A stretch of DNA of 64,000 bases from Ypsolopha sequella (lineage: Eukaryota > Arthropoda > Insecta > Lepidoptera > Ypsolophidae). The translations under genes and the position numbers were made by a program. The stretch is taken from positions 14,582,339 to 14,646,338 of the forward strand of contig OW204011.1 in NCBI GenBank assembly GCA_934047225.1. The letters are read 5' to 3'. Positions 20,073 through 29,706 of this stretch are shown here, piece by piece (the stretch's first letter is position 1; every line of letters starts with the position of its first letter). The notes beneath the pieces are model-generated. The model saw nothing but the letters and a program-made list of their open reading frames with translations, was not told the origin of the DNA and did not search any database.

Positions 20073-20481
20073 ATTCGTGCGATATCTGTATTTGCGGCAG
20101 TACGGGGTATGTCCGTTTTACCTACTTATGTACCCTACCATTTTTATTTTGGGAATGGTAGGGTACAATGAACTCAGAGTAAGGAGGGACCTCGCTCTGG
20201 TATCTTATGTGCACAAAGTACTAGTCGGTAGGATTGTAAATCCAGTGTTACTGAGCACGCTGAGTGTGTGCGTGCCGGATGGGTACGTGGAGCGCCGCCC
20301 CCGGCCGCCGCTGCTGCTGGTGCCCCGCGCACGAACTAACTTACTGGCACAAGCACCGTTGACACGAGCGCTTCGCGCCACAAATTATATTTCGGAAATA
20401 GAGGATATATTCCATGTTGCTCGGAATGAGTTTACGAGAACAGCGTTGTTTGTGCTGTGCTACAAGAAGGTGTTTTTGTAA
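20014..20481 (+). pseudogene. LINE ORF2 C-terminal domain (Jockey-like)
   Basis: 155 codons open from the last array unit. The sequence reads VWAPHEAKYRLMLERIQNKF, then YPTIFILGMVGYNELRVRRD, then RARTNLLAQAPLTRALR, and ends with FVLCYK. This is the standard region after the RT core in Jockey/R1-like LINEs. It has no RT catalytic core and is disconnected upstream by the frame-shifting array, so it cannot be functional. Confidence 0.8.
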
Positions 20482-20614
20482 AATTATTATTGAAATTGTA
20501 TACTTATAAATGGTTGTAGAAAGTAAGATTTGTGGTTGTAAATATACATAGGTATCTATCGAATTAGGCTAGCCTGTAAGGATAGATGTTTGTGAACAAA
20601 TAAATAAATAATAA

Positions 20615-21120
20615 CATATGTATGGTACGACTGCACGCAGAGCGCATTTAACACCCTCCGAGTGCAATATAAGAATGCATTTCACTGCATTACGCCAGGG
20701 CCACAGCTTCAGGCTTCTGGCGGCGTTTCTTGCTACGCTTCCAGGCGGTTTTTGCTTTGGGCTTTGCCCTGCCACGACACCCGTCGGCGCCTTGACCGCA
20801 TCGGATGTATAGCGCGCTCGCTCGCTCAAAGCGCTCGACACTAGGTTCGTCCTGTGCGCTCAATCACTGGCGCGGCTCCCCACCTTCCCGCACACCGCCG
20901 TCGCGAGAGCGCAAGTCACTCGAAGCCGGACAAGACGCGCGAGCAGCGACCCATGGCCGGCTCTATACAACTTCATACATTTGTTCTCTCCGCCGGCGCC
21001 GTCGCAAGAAGAACCGCTTGGCGCGCCTCTCGAAGCCTGAAGCTGTGGCCAACCGGTTATGGGTCTGCCGCGGCGGTGCAGTGCGTCTGGTATATTTGCC
21101 GAGAATAGTGTCGATGATTT
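20615..21120. repeat. GC-rich inverted duplication, unclassified
   Basis: ccacagcttcaggcttct at 20701-20718 is repeated inverted at 21033-21050, and both sides extend into related GC-rich sequence coding a basic KPEAVA-type peptide end (minus strand on the left, plus on the right). It looks like two inverted copies of the same TE ORF end. There is no complete gene. Confidence 0.45.
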
Positions 21121-21142
21121 TTATTCTGTTTTAAAACGAGAC

Positions 21143-21289
21143 CAGGGGACCTAAAAAGGCCAACTTGGGTAAATCATGAAATGATTTGAAAGTAGGATAG
21201 AGACAGAATTTCTTCATGCGTGCAAAAGAGACGGCATTAGAACGGAATCATAATATTATTCATCCAAAGCGGCCTTTTTAGAGGACCTG
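21143..21289 (-). repeat. Single inverted copy of the 144-bp unit arrayed at 24.1 kb
   Basis: Ends cagggg acctaaaaaggcc and ggcctttttagaggacctg. The body matches the complement of the units at 24122-24698 (atgccgtctcttttgca, cctactttcaaatcat). As an isolated copy inside the Ide intron it probably represents the parent MITE. Confidence 0.75.
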
Positions 21290-21545
21290 TTGTCATTTGT
21301 AAGTCGAGTGTGCACTAGTGAGAACGACATTGTGGAAGCTATTCGCAGTGTCGTTTACATTATTGTACGCATAATTAAAACAAAATTAAGCTTTTTAGTT
21401 TAGTTCTTAATTTTATATTAATATTGTAAATATAATTCGTAATTTGTAATTTTTAATTTTAATTTACAATTTTCAATTCTATGGGCCCACAGTCCCTGAT
21501 TATAAACAATTATAAATAAATAAAATAAAAATAAATAACTTTTTT

Positions 21546-21695
21546 ATTACCCGTTCAGTACAATGAGTCCAATGGTAAAGACCTTATTTGCTTTTGACAG
21601 AGGCGATTATATGTTGGCTTATTGGCCTCTTTTTCTTGGACGCGTAATACAAATGATCACGAAGCGAAACAAGAAATTGGTGTGTTTTTAGCTTT
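21546..21695 (+). repeat. Dispersed repeat M8 (copy 1)
   Basis: attacccgttcagtacaatg and gaggcgattatatgttggct are shared with 24855-25012 and 27906-28083. The ends are unclear; it may be the end of a larger element. Confidence 0.6.
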
Positions 21696-21707
21696 CTGTT
21701 TCGTCCT

Positions 21708-21840
21708 GTTAAGGACGCAGCGAGCGTCGTAACAGCCACTATGCATTGTGCGCTGATATGAACGTTATTTCAATTTCGTTTCCGTCGATATTCGTACCAA
21801 CAAAAATCGACAACGAATTTGGCGACGGTAATCGCATTAA
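21708..21840 (+). mobile_element. TTAA-type MITE M2 fragment close to the Ide exon A donor
   Basis: ggacgcagcgagcgtcgtaa at the left and ggcgacggtaatcgcattaa at the right match the 3' part of M2 (25852-26325). The right TTAA (21837-21840) lies 19 bp from the splice donor of exon A. Confidence 0.65.
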
Positions 21841-21859
21841 GGCATACGTGGTGACTGAC

Positions 21860-21945
21860 CTGTTGCACCAGCCCCTCGCCTTCAGCGCCGACAGCAGGCT
21901 CCCGGGACCCTCATGTCCCAGGAGGTGCGACAGGTAGTGTCCCGG
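21860..21945 (-). CDS. Ide: Ide exon A (insulin-degrading enzyme, 5'-most exon found)
   Basis: 86 bp, 28 codons plus two bases. It encodes [20 protein letters not shown] then LKARGWCN. [25 protein letters not shown] is one of the most conserved insulysin segments, in the second M16 domain, where it helps form the exosite and chamber wall. The acceptor is ctttttctgttccag and the donor AACAG|GTCAGT. It starts at a codon boundary. The preceding exon and those with the zinc-binding HxxEH were not found in the 42 kb upstream within the window. Confidence 0.92.
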
Positions 21946-22640
21946 CTGGAACAGAAAAAGGCTATCAGGTACACGTTACCATGGAAACTAGGCATGGGAA
22001 TGATTGCTACATTTAAGTAATTCATTTTCATTTCATGAAATTACTTTAATTTCTCACAGCGATTTCACATGTGAAATTTCACAGACAATGATTTCTCATA
22101 TGCAGTGCACTAATGTCACACTTGCTACAATAATATCACTTTACGGCATCTATCTTTAAGGTTTATTTTTTAAATACTCTCATTCGTTAGTCAAGGAGAA
22201 ACTTCACCAATGCGTCATACGGGTCCCTTTTAGTCTAGCGAAGAATCAGCAAAATATGCCTTCCTCCTTCTAATACGCCCGTTGTAGTACGATTCGTCCC
22301 TACTCGCTCGCTCTCTCTTCTATGCGAATGATCTGTAATTTTTAACAGACTATGTGAAGGAAGGTAGCAGGTGTGACATATGAAAACGCATTTGAATATT
22401 TAAGTGAAAACCTGTTATTGTCCTTGCTTATGTATCAAACTATTGTGATCTTATTTGTGTAATCGCTGTTTTGGTTTTCCAAATAAACTATAAAATTTTA
22501 AAAATTAAAAAATTTAACACATAATACTGCTTACTTTAATTTGTTTTGTGATACGGTGCTGTAATTCAGGAAATATTAATTGAACCGATTCGACTTATCG
22601 TCTTATCTTTAGAAAACGATAGAATAAGAAACAAAGTCGG
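21946..22640. other. Upstream Ide intron or gap, nothing recognised
   Basis: No coding match to Ide or to transposon proteins was found. Confidence 0.4.
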
Positions 22641-22971
22641 TGTTGCGGACAACAAGCCTGAATAACCCGAAAGGAAGCTGGCCAGCGGACCGAGGGACGG
22701 AGCGACGAGATAGAGCGAGAACACAACATGTTGACTCGCGTCCAGGCTGGCCTACCTCAGGCGTCCCTCTTCTCGCTTCACCTCTCCGCGCTCTGTAGAC
22801 ATCGCGCCTACGTGCACTATACAAAAGAGTAGTTTGTGATATAAATATAAGGCCCTATGTTTGTAAAATTATTCACTTCATTCACTTTACTTGTTCACTA
22901 CAGCTACTATTGTTTCTCTAAATAAAAGCTTGAAGTTTGAATACAGTCCACTACTGATCCTGACCTTAACA
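22641..22971 (+). mobile_element. Solo LTR candidate (BEL/Gypsy type)
   Basis: It starts TGTTGCGGACAAC and ends CTTAACA, with a TATA-like tgatataaatataagg in the middle and AATAAA (taaataaaagcttg) near the 3' end, as in retrotransposon LTRs. The flanks gtcgg/gtctg are a 4/5 match to a 5-bp duplication. No second LTR or pol is nearby, suggesting LTR-LTR recombination. Confidence 0.6.
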
Positions 22972-23267
22972 GTCTGCTTAAAACTTTTTGTAAAAACAGG
23001 TATTCTGTTGTTATGATTAATGTTCTCTTGTAAGCTTGTAACACAATTAGCTACCTATGCCGTTTTTTCAATTTTACGTTCATCGGTGCAAAATATATTT
23101 AGCGAACTATACATTGAACATAATAATAATAATAAAAATTTATTCACAGAAAAAAAAAACATTACATTTTTGATTGTTTCCGCCAAACTTTAAAAAAGTT
23201 TATTGGCAGATGTTACTCTCTTAACTTAACTACTAGCCGACTATTACTACAAAAGAAAAATTACTTA

Positions 23268-23889
23268 TACAGTGTGTCCCTCGTAAAAGTGCACATCCGA
23301 AAGTGGGTGAAACTAGATCTAAATATATCGACAAAAACAAATTTTTTTTTTTTTTTTAACTTTTTTTTTTATCTTGAAAAAATTATCCACCTGGGTATCT
23401 TTGTATGGGACGCGAGCGCAGTGCCTTTTGTTAACCGCTCGTAGAAAATATTGTATTTATGATAGAATGTTGTATTTTTTTTTGTTAGAAAGATAATGGA
23501 ATAGGCAATGATAAATAGGAATAGTGAAACGGGGACATTATTTTGAAAAAATTGACTATTATTAAAAAAAAAAGACGGCAAAATTTAAGAAATAATCTTT
23601 TAGGATATTATTTTTATGGTAATGGTAGTTGATTATGTTTTGTTTTTGATTTGGTATGGGACGTCTATTTTTTAAGGATTATAACAGTTTTATTTCATTG
23701 CATTACTCGCGGTAGATCAAAAGTTATGACATATTTTATACATAGTCTCCACGGTAGGCAAAAAAAATTTTAAAACGTAAATTTACAAGACAAAGATTTT
23801 CTAAAAAAAAAAAAACATTTTTTTGTCGATAAAATAAGGTCTAGTTTCACCCCTTTTCGGATGTGCACTTGTAGGAGGGACACACTGTA
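23268..23889. mobile_element. TA-target MITE with acagtgtgtccctc ends
   Basis: Terminal repeats TACAGTGTGTCCCTC (left) and GAGGGACACACTGTA (right) continue into gtgcacatccgaaa...gtgaaactaga arms of ~60 bp. TA lies on both sides. 622 bp, interior A/T-rich, no real ORF. Tc1/mariner-type. Confidence 0.85.
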
Positions 23890-24121
23890 TAATTAAAGTT
23901 AAACAGATTTTCAATTTTTTTTTTTACGACGACTAAGTTTTGAACGACGCCACGGTTCAAAACTTTGAACCCAACCCAACAGCACAAAATAATTTTGTGC
24001 CAACAGATAATCTCTCCCACAGTTTATGCACAAAATACCTACCTATGTCGTTTATGTGTCTCGGCGGAGAGCAATTTCAAAGAACAATAGGCTAAGATGA
24101 ATGGTAAATAGAGCAAAAGAC

Positions 24122-24698
24122 CAGGTCCTCTAAAGAGGCCGCTTCGAATAATCACATATTATGATTCCGTTCCAACGCCGTCTTTTTTGCTCGTGTGAAA
24201 AAACTCTGACTCCATCCTGCTTTCAAATAATTTTATGATTCACCCAAGTCGGCCTTTTTTGATCCCCAGGTCCTCTAAAAAGGCCATTTTGCATGAATCA
24301 CATTATGGTTCTATTCTAATGCCGTCTCTTTTGCACACTTGAAAAAACTCTGACTCCGTCCTACTTTCAAATCATTTTATAATTCACCCAAGGCGGCCTT
24401 TTTTGATCCCCAGGTCCTCTAAAAAGACCATTTTGCATGAATCAGATTATGATTATGTTCTAATGCCGTCTCTTTTGAACACGTGAAAAAACTCTGACTC
24501 CGTCTTACTTTCAAATCATTTTATGATTCACCCAAGGCGGCCTTTTTTGATCCCCAGGTCCTCTAAAAAAGCCATTTTGCATGAATCACATTATGATTCT
24601 GTTCTAATGCCATCTCTTTTGCACACGTAAAAAAACTCTGACTCCATCCTACTTTCAAATCATTTTATGATGCACCCAAGTCGGCCGTTTTAGATCCC
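24122..24698 (+). repeat. 144-bp tandem array, four copies
   Basis: Units start at 24122, 24267, 24411 and 24555 (caggtcctctaaaaaggcca, ending ggccttttttgatcccc). Divergence is a few percent. An isolated inverted unit is at 21143-21289. Each unit carries complementary ends (ctctaaaaaggcc / ggccttttttg), so a MITE appears to have been tandemly amplified. Confidence 0.9.
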
Positions 24699-24854
24699 CA
24701 GATGGAACACCATAAGACCATTAGAATTAAGGACCACTCGTACAATAGAAAACGGGGATATCGAAGAAAAGACAGCAAACCTACTTACTTATAAAAAAAA
24801 ACGTCATTTAATTTAAGATAGGTACCGTTAAGAGGATGGCATACCCTAGCAACT

Positions 24855-25012
24855 TTTTTTATTACCCGTCCAGCAAGTCTAATGGCAAATACCTTATTTG
24901 CTTTTCATAGAGGCGATTATATGTTGGCTCTTTGGCCTCTTGTTCTTGGACGCGTAATACTAGTGATCATCACGCAGCGAAACAACAAATTGATGTGTTT
25001 TTAGCTAATACT
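24855..25012 (+). repeat. Dispersed repeat M8 (copy 2)
   Basis: Matches 21546-21695 and 27906-28083 through attacccgtccagcaagtc and ttggacgcgtaatactagtg. The three copies share the same preceding aggatggcataccctagcaa in copies 2 and 3. Confidence 0.6.
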
Positions 25013-25615
25013 GAAATCCTGGAAGAATTGCCCACCTTTTATCAACTAATATACGAAGTAGCCTACTTGTCAGCGTGTAGCCCAAAGCAGTTAAAAGTAG
25101 AAATAAAATAAAGAAAACCAATATTCCTTTTAGAAACAAGGGTCCATAAACTATTAAATTGATGGCTGTGATAACGAATGCTTCAAGTGTAAAAGCAGGT
25201 ACCGTGCCGTGGGATAGGAATTTGTGACGGCTCGTTGGCGCTGACAAATATACAACGTGTCACAGAAACTTGAAGTCATATAGGGCTGCCATATTTTACT
25301 AGGGTCTCATCGGGACGCTCTGAAATTCGGAGTAAATTAATACGCAACTATACGAACAACTTTTCATGAAAAGAAATTGAGAAATCGAGAAAAAAGAAAG
25401 GTTATTATATTACCTATAAAAACATTTGTTGTATGGGAATGGGAGCCCCCTTAAGTATTTATTTTATTCTGTTTTCTAGTATTTGTTGTTATAGCGGCAA
25501 CAGAAATACATCACCTGTGAAAATTTCAACTGTCCTACTATCACGGTTCATGAGATGCAGCTTGGTGACAGATGGACAGAAAAAGAACACATATTTTCGA
25601 AAGAAACACTATATA

Positions 25616-25852
25616 TTAACATAAATTAAATGCTAACATAGTTGTAATTTCAATATTCGACTCCTTAAGAGCTGTTCTTCGGTCTGTTACGACGACATTG
25701 TACTTGTTGAAGAACCGTTCTGCGTCTACACTGTCGGTTGGACTCCAGATGCTCTGTAATGCTGCTTTAGCAAAGGATGGAAAGCAGCATTGTGCAGCGA
25801 GCAAAATGTCTTTCACTTTGGGATCTTCGTTTCTGTGTATTGATTGAAGGAT
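25616..25852 (-). pseudogene. hAT transposase C-terminal (dimerisation) fragment
   Basis: Minus-strand open frame ending in a stop at 25616. The segment SVDAERFFNKYNVVVTDRR followed by TALKESNIEITTMLAFN resembles the hAT-family C-terminal dimerisation domain (S-x-D-x-E-R-x-F-S-K pattern). A TTAA-type MITE inserted directly upstream (from 25852) cuts off the rest, and no catalytic domain is visible beyond it. Confidence 0.65.
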
Positions 25853-26325
25853 TAAGGCCCTTAATATCGCCAAATGGGTACTTTCTAAAGCCTACTCCTC
25901 TTTTATGGCCAAACCAAAAATATTGAAAAAATGTATTATGGATTATCAACTCTAGGATAACATATGCAACATTTTTCTTTTTCGTACCACCAAAACTTCT
26001 ATATGGAAAATTGTTTTAACTGAATGGTGTTTTTTGGCTTGAATTCCCTACTGCTCCTAAGCGGCTTAGGCGATTTAATTCATTTATGGTTTGATAAATA
26101 GATAAACTTGATAGCTATAAATATAACATAGAATTATTCAATCGAACAATCACGTCCATGTGAAAAGTATTATTTTCTCCTATTTTGCCCTATCAAGGAC
26201 GCAGCGAGCGTCGTAACAGCCACCACGCATTGTGCACTGATATGAACGTTATTTCAATGTCATTTCCGTTGATATTCGTACAGACAAACATCGAGCTGCT
26301 AATTTGGCGACGGTAATCGCCTTAA
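25852..26325 (+). mobile_element. TTAA-flanked MITE, family M2 (copy 1)
   Basis: TTAA at 25852-25855 and 26322-26325; inner ends ggcccttaatatcgcc and ggcgacggtaatcgcc (complementary in part). Nearly identical copy at 31606-32080; a nested minus copy starts at 43586. TTAA target use suggests a piggyBac-type parent. Confidence 0.8.
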
Positions 26326-26486
26326 CCTATGAAAGTGCGTATAACCATCTATTTGCTCATTTTTTTCCGAGTGTTCCGATAAAAGGAATTTTAGAAAAAC
26401 TTACTAAAAGTACTATTAAATAACTGTCCAATGTGAAAGAAAGCCTTACTTGAGTGGCGCCAAAAACGAATCGTATCAAAATCATC

Positions 26487-26645
26487 TACAGTGCTCCCAA
26501 AGTAATAATGCGCATACAAATCTTCGCCACTGTTCGGCAAAGTTCGTATTTCCTTTCACTTTCTATACAATCAATACGGTCACGTGGTACGTCCGGTCGC
26601 TCGGCTATAGATTTGAATGCGCATTATTACTTTGGGAGCACTGTA
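26487..26645. mobile_element. TA-target MITE, family M7 (copy 1)
   Basis: 159 bp with 36-bp terminal repeats (TACAGTGCTCCCAAAGTAAT and complement), TA ends. A second copy, inverted inside, lies at 57017-57175. Confidence 0.85.
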
Positions 26646-26906
26646 CAGTTAATATTTCGCGGAAAATACTCGAATTTTTTATATTCGCAACTATTTCGTA
26701 AATACGAAAATTCCGTACCTCTAGTAATATGGTTTTGTTAAATAACTATCGAGTGGATTTTGAATTTAAGTTTTCTGTTTCAATTAATTAGAAAAAGGCG
26801 GGTTTTTCGCAATCTGGATGCGAAACCACTCTTAAGATGTTCGTAACAAATTAGGAATATGATCGAATACGAGTGCACAAAATCATTCAAAACATTTGTT
26901 TTTATA

Positions 26907-27172
26907 TACAAGGTGAATTTTTAATCATCGTCCAAATTCATACTGGTGGCTTGGTAAGTGATCAGTATCATGGATCAGTAACAATTTTGGTGAAATTCGT
27001 AAAATGAAATTTCGACTCCCCATAGTGATTCACTCGGGAGTGGAACTGAATTTCTATGGGTAGCCGAAATTTCAATTTACGAATTTCACAAAAATTGTTA
27101 CTGATCCAAGATACTGATCACTTATTAAGCCTCCAGTACGAATTTGGACGATGATCAAAAAATCACCTTGTA
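26907..27172. mobile_element. MITE, family M5 (copy 2)
   Basis: Same ends and size as 12559-12824; variant tacaaggtgaatttttaatc at the left. Confidence 0.82.
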
Positions 27173-27312
27173 TATGAGAATAAAAAAAAACGTTTCAAAC
27201 ACCAAAAATCATTTCCGAATGATTAACTAAAAAATAATGTAAGTATTAAAATTTGCAATTGCCGTCGGCACCTTGGTAAAACACACCATTAGCATAATCT
27301 CATCATGAATTA

Positions 27313-27888
27313 TACAGGGTGTTTGGAGCATCGATGTAAAGATTTTCAGTGATGATAAAGGAAGTAAATTTAAAAATTTTTGGCTGAATTTACTTTAGTG
27401 CAAAGTTTTATAGTTTTCGAGATATAGACATTTTTTAGTTTTGGCTACTTGAGAACAGGTTACTGCAATGAAATCATAGTAAAACACTATTATGACTAAA
27501 AAAATACATTTTCATTTCAGATTCTTCCTAAATACACTTAAGTTTAACAATAAAACAAGATCAATGTGTTCACAAAGAAGTGAAAATAAACATAAGGCAA
27601 AATACAGTACGAAGGAAAATAATTACTCTGTTGAGCTTTATGTCTAATTTTACTTTTTATTGAATACATTTATCTTGTTTTATTGTTTAATTGATCTCTA
27701 TTATGTAATGATTTAAACAAAAATATGATTCATAGCCATAATTCTTGTTTTATTATCATTTCATTGCAGTTTTTAAGTAGACAAAACAAAAAAATGTATA
27801 TATCTCGAAAACTATTGAAATTTGCACGAAAGTAAATTCAGTCAAAAAATTTTAAAATCACTTCCTTTATCATCCCTGAAAAAAGGGT
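27313..27888. mobile_element. Inverted-repeat element with gatgataaaggaagt arms
   Basis: The left end is tacagggtgtttggagcatc. The arms share gatgataaaggaagt and agttttcgagatata in inverted orientation (27351-27430 against 27795-27880). The right terminus is damaged, so the ends are approximate. Confidence 0.6.
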
Positions 27889-27905
27889 ATGCCATTTAAG
27901 AGGAT

Positions 27906-28083
27906 GGCATACCCTAGCAACTTTTTTTTATTACCCGTCCAGCACAATAAGTCTAATGGCAAAGACCTTATTTGCTTTTCATAGAGGCGATTATATGTTC
28001 ACTCTTTGGCCTCTTGTTCTTGGACGCGTAATACTAGTGATCACGCAGCGAAATAACAAATTGGTGTGTTTTTAGCTAATACT
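27906..28083 (+). repeat. Dispersed repeat M8 (copy 3)
   Basis: Shares aggatggcataccctagcaa and ttggacgcgtaatactagtg with copy 2 at 24855. Confidence 0.6.
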
Positions 28084-28729
28084 GTAGGGAAAAAAATATT
28101 GGATTTAGGTAACATCCCTTCATATTTCTATTGCCTATTAAAAAAAAAAAGAAGTTGTTCTCTTAAAACCGCGTTTTTGAAACGAACGCTTGAAAACCAA
28201 AACAAAGAGGGCGGAAAACATTTTTTTTTTGACAAAAGTATAAATCTTAAAACATTGTTTACAGATCGATAAATCCAATATATTTTCTTCAATATGAGGA
28301 GAGACCTGGTTTCTTTCAATGAAACCTTGAAAACCTGGTGTTGTTGATGTTCTAGCGTCAGGTGTCTAACTTAATTATTAATGTTTCTTGATAATACAGT
28401 AAGAGCAAACCGGTCGGAGACCGGAGTTAATAACGTTTTATTTTCTTTATTTTGTGAAATAGAAACGGTCACAAGACAATTACATATAAAAATTAACACA
28501 AATAGACCTACTACACTACAAGTGTCAAAAATATTCCAGAGCGACTTCACAAGACAAAAAACAATAAAGCAGATTCTGAAGGTTTTAATTTTAGTTTTAG
28601 TGCTGTCAAAACTTGAATTTTTCCAAAGTAATTTAGCTTCTGCTCCTGAGACCTAAGGTCTATTTTGCGGTGAAGAAATTTTAGTTTTGACAGCAATAAA
28701 ACTGAAATTAAAGCCTTTAGAATTAGACC
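28084..28729. other. AT-rich interval, no gene
   Basis: The only structure is a loose inverted pair, ttttaattttagttttagtg and gcaataaaactgaaattaaa, at ~28587-28725. Confidence 0.4.
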
Positions 28730-29340
28730 GATAGCCGGACGTTTTAATTTCGACGTAAGTTATGGTATTATTAAAATCCTTAGTTTTCGGACAGTGGATA
28801 GGTTATGCATATTTGAAGCTTTGTCAAAAAAGTTAGAAATCTTACAACGTTGCTTTAGGTATTAATTAGGTATTTGCAATTATTGAATCTAAAGTGTCAT
28901 TACAAAATTAAAATTAAAAGTTTGGATTGTATCTGACATAAGACATGCGTATCTTGTTATTATTCATTTATTAGAAAGATAACATACATGGAACATAGGT
29001 AAACTGAAAATTGTGGAAAAGTCTTTCAATATAATATTAGAAGGACTTATGTTTATTTACATCATATGTTATTATTTATCTTGACCTATTATAGAAAGTT
29101 TAGAAATTCATTTAGCATGCTTTTCGATTTAATTAAGTTTCTTTTCATGTTGTGAGTAATATAAAATTAGAATGCAGAAGTTTGGCAGCTACTTCATCGT
29201 AATAACATACCCGATCATCATTCAAAACATTAGAAAAAATCGCACATGGAGTTTTAAGAAAACATGATTTCGATTATCATGGCATACAAAAAACGCGCGG
29301 GGTGAAGCGCGGGGGCGGGGACGCTAGGCCGTGTGACGGT
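28730..29340 (-). repeat. Left arm of ~0.6-kb inverted pair bounding the 28.7-36.8 kb block
   Basis: The complement of this stretch matches 36170-36770 closely, e.g. aaaagaaacttaattaaa, taatgaataataa-like stretches, tgatcgggtatgttattacg and the cgcgcttcaccccgcgcg end. They are either two inverted copies of one element or long terminal repeats of the ~8-kb block. Confidence 0.7.
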
Positions 29341-29379
29341 GTCGTGAGCTGGTCGGCTCGCTTTGTACTACTTTGTAGC

Positions 29380-29706
29380 CGTGGTGAGTGGAGCAGGGAT
29401 TGCTCAACCACAAAATAAAGGCAACCGTAATGAATCGGTTTGACGTCATACCGTTGTATTTCGGTTGCCTTTAATTGCCCAACCGATAAATAAGGGCAAC
29501 CGTAAAATTTAGGTTTGACGTCATTTCGGGTTGCGGTTGCGGTTAAATAACGGCTACCGTTATTTTGCCTTGGCTTCGTCTCGTTCCTTTGTAGCTGCCG
29601 CGTCGCCGCACGCCTGTCGGCATTTCTTTGATGGCACGCGCCCGCCGGCAGCCATCTTAGTCGACTTCTAGGAGTGCGTAGGGCTGTCAACGAGCACGCG
29701 AGCTCA
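29380..29706. other. Repeat with multiple caaccg/cggttgc motifs
   Basis: caaccgtaatgaatcggttt and gggttgcggttgcggttaaa are short inverted ccgtt motifs like the subterminal repeats of hAT elements. There is no supported ORF. A related GC-rich and aaccg-rich stretch is at ~32400-32640. Confidence 0.4.

Larger units (their letters stand above)
18662..20610 (+). mobile_element. 5'-truncated Jockey-like LINE, expanded by an internal array
   Basis: Coding traces at both ends of the tandem array belong to one LINE: LYNALVRSQLE immediately before it and the C-terminal RT tail after it. The 3' end is an (AAAT)-type tail at ~20597-20610. The LINE is sense on plus, antisense to Ide, in the exon A-B intron. 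Confidence 0.8.

Noticed and set aside
20805..21134. 109-codon Arg-rich plus-strand ORF as a gene
   Set aside because: It lies in a GC-rich inverted duplication of TE type; the mirrored left copy shows a similar basic peptide, so it is a repeat by-product.
25005..25247. 80-codon hydrophobic minus-strand ORF
   Set aside because: Leu/Phe-rich but AT-rich low-complexity sequence overlapping a dispersed repeat edge; no recognised family and no support for splicing or expression.
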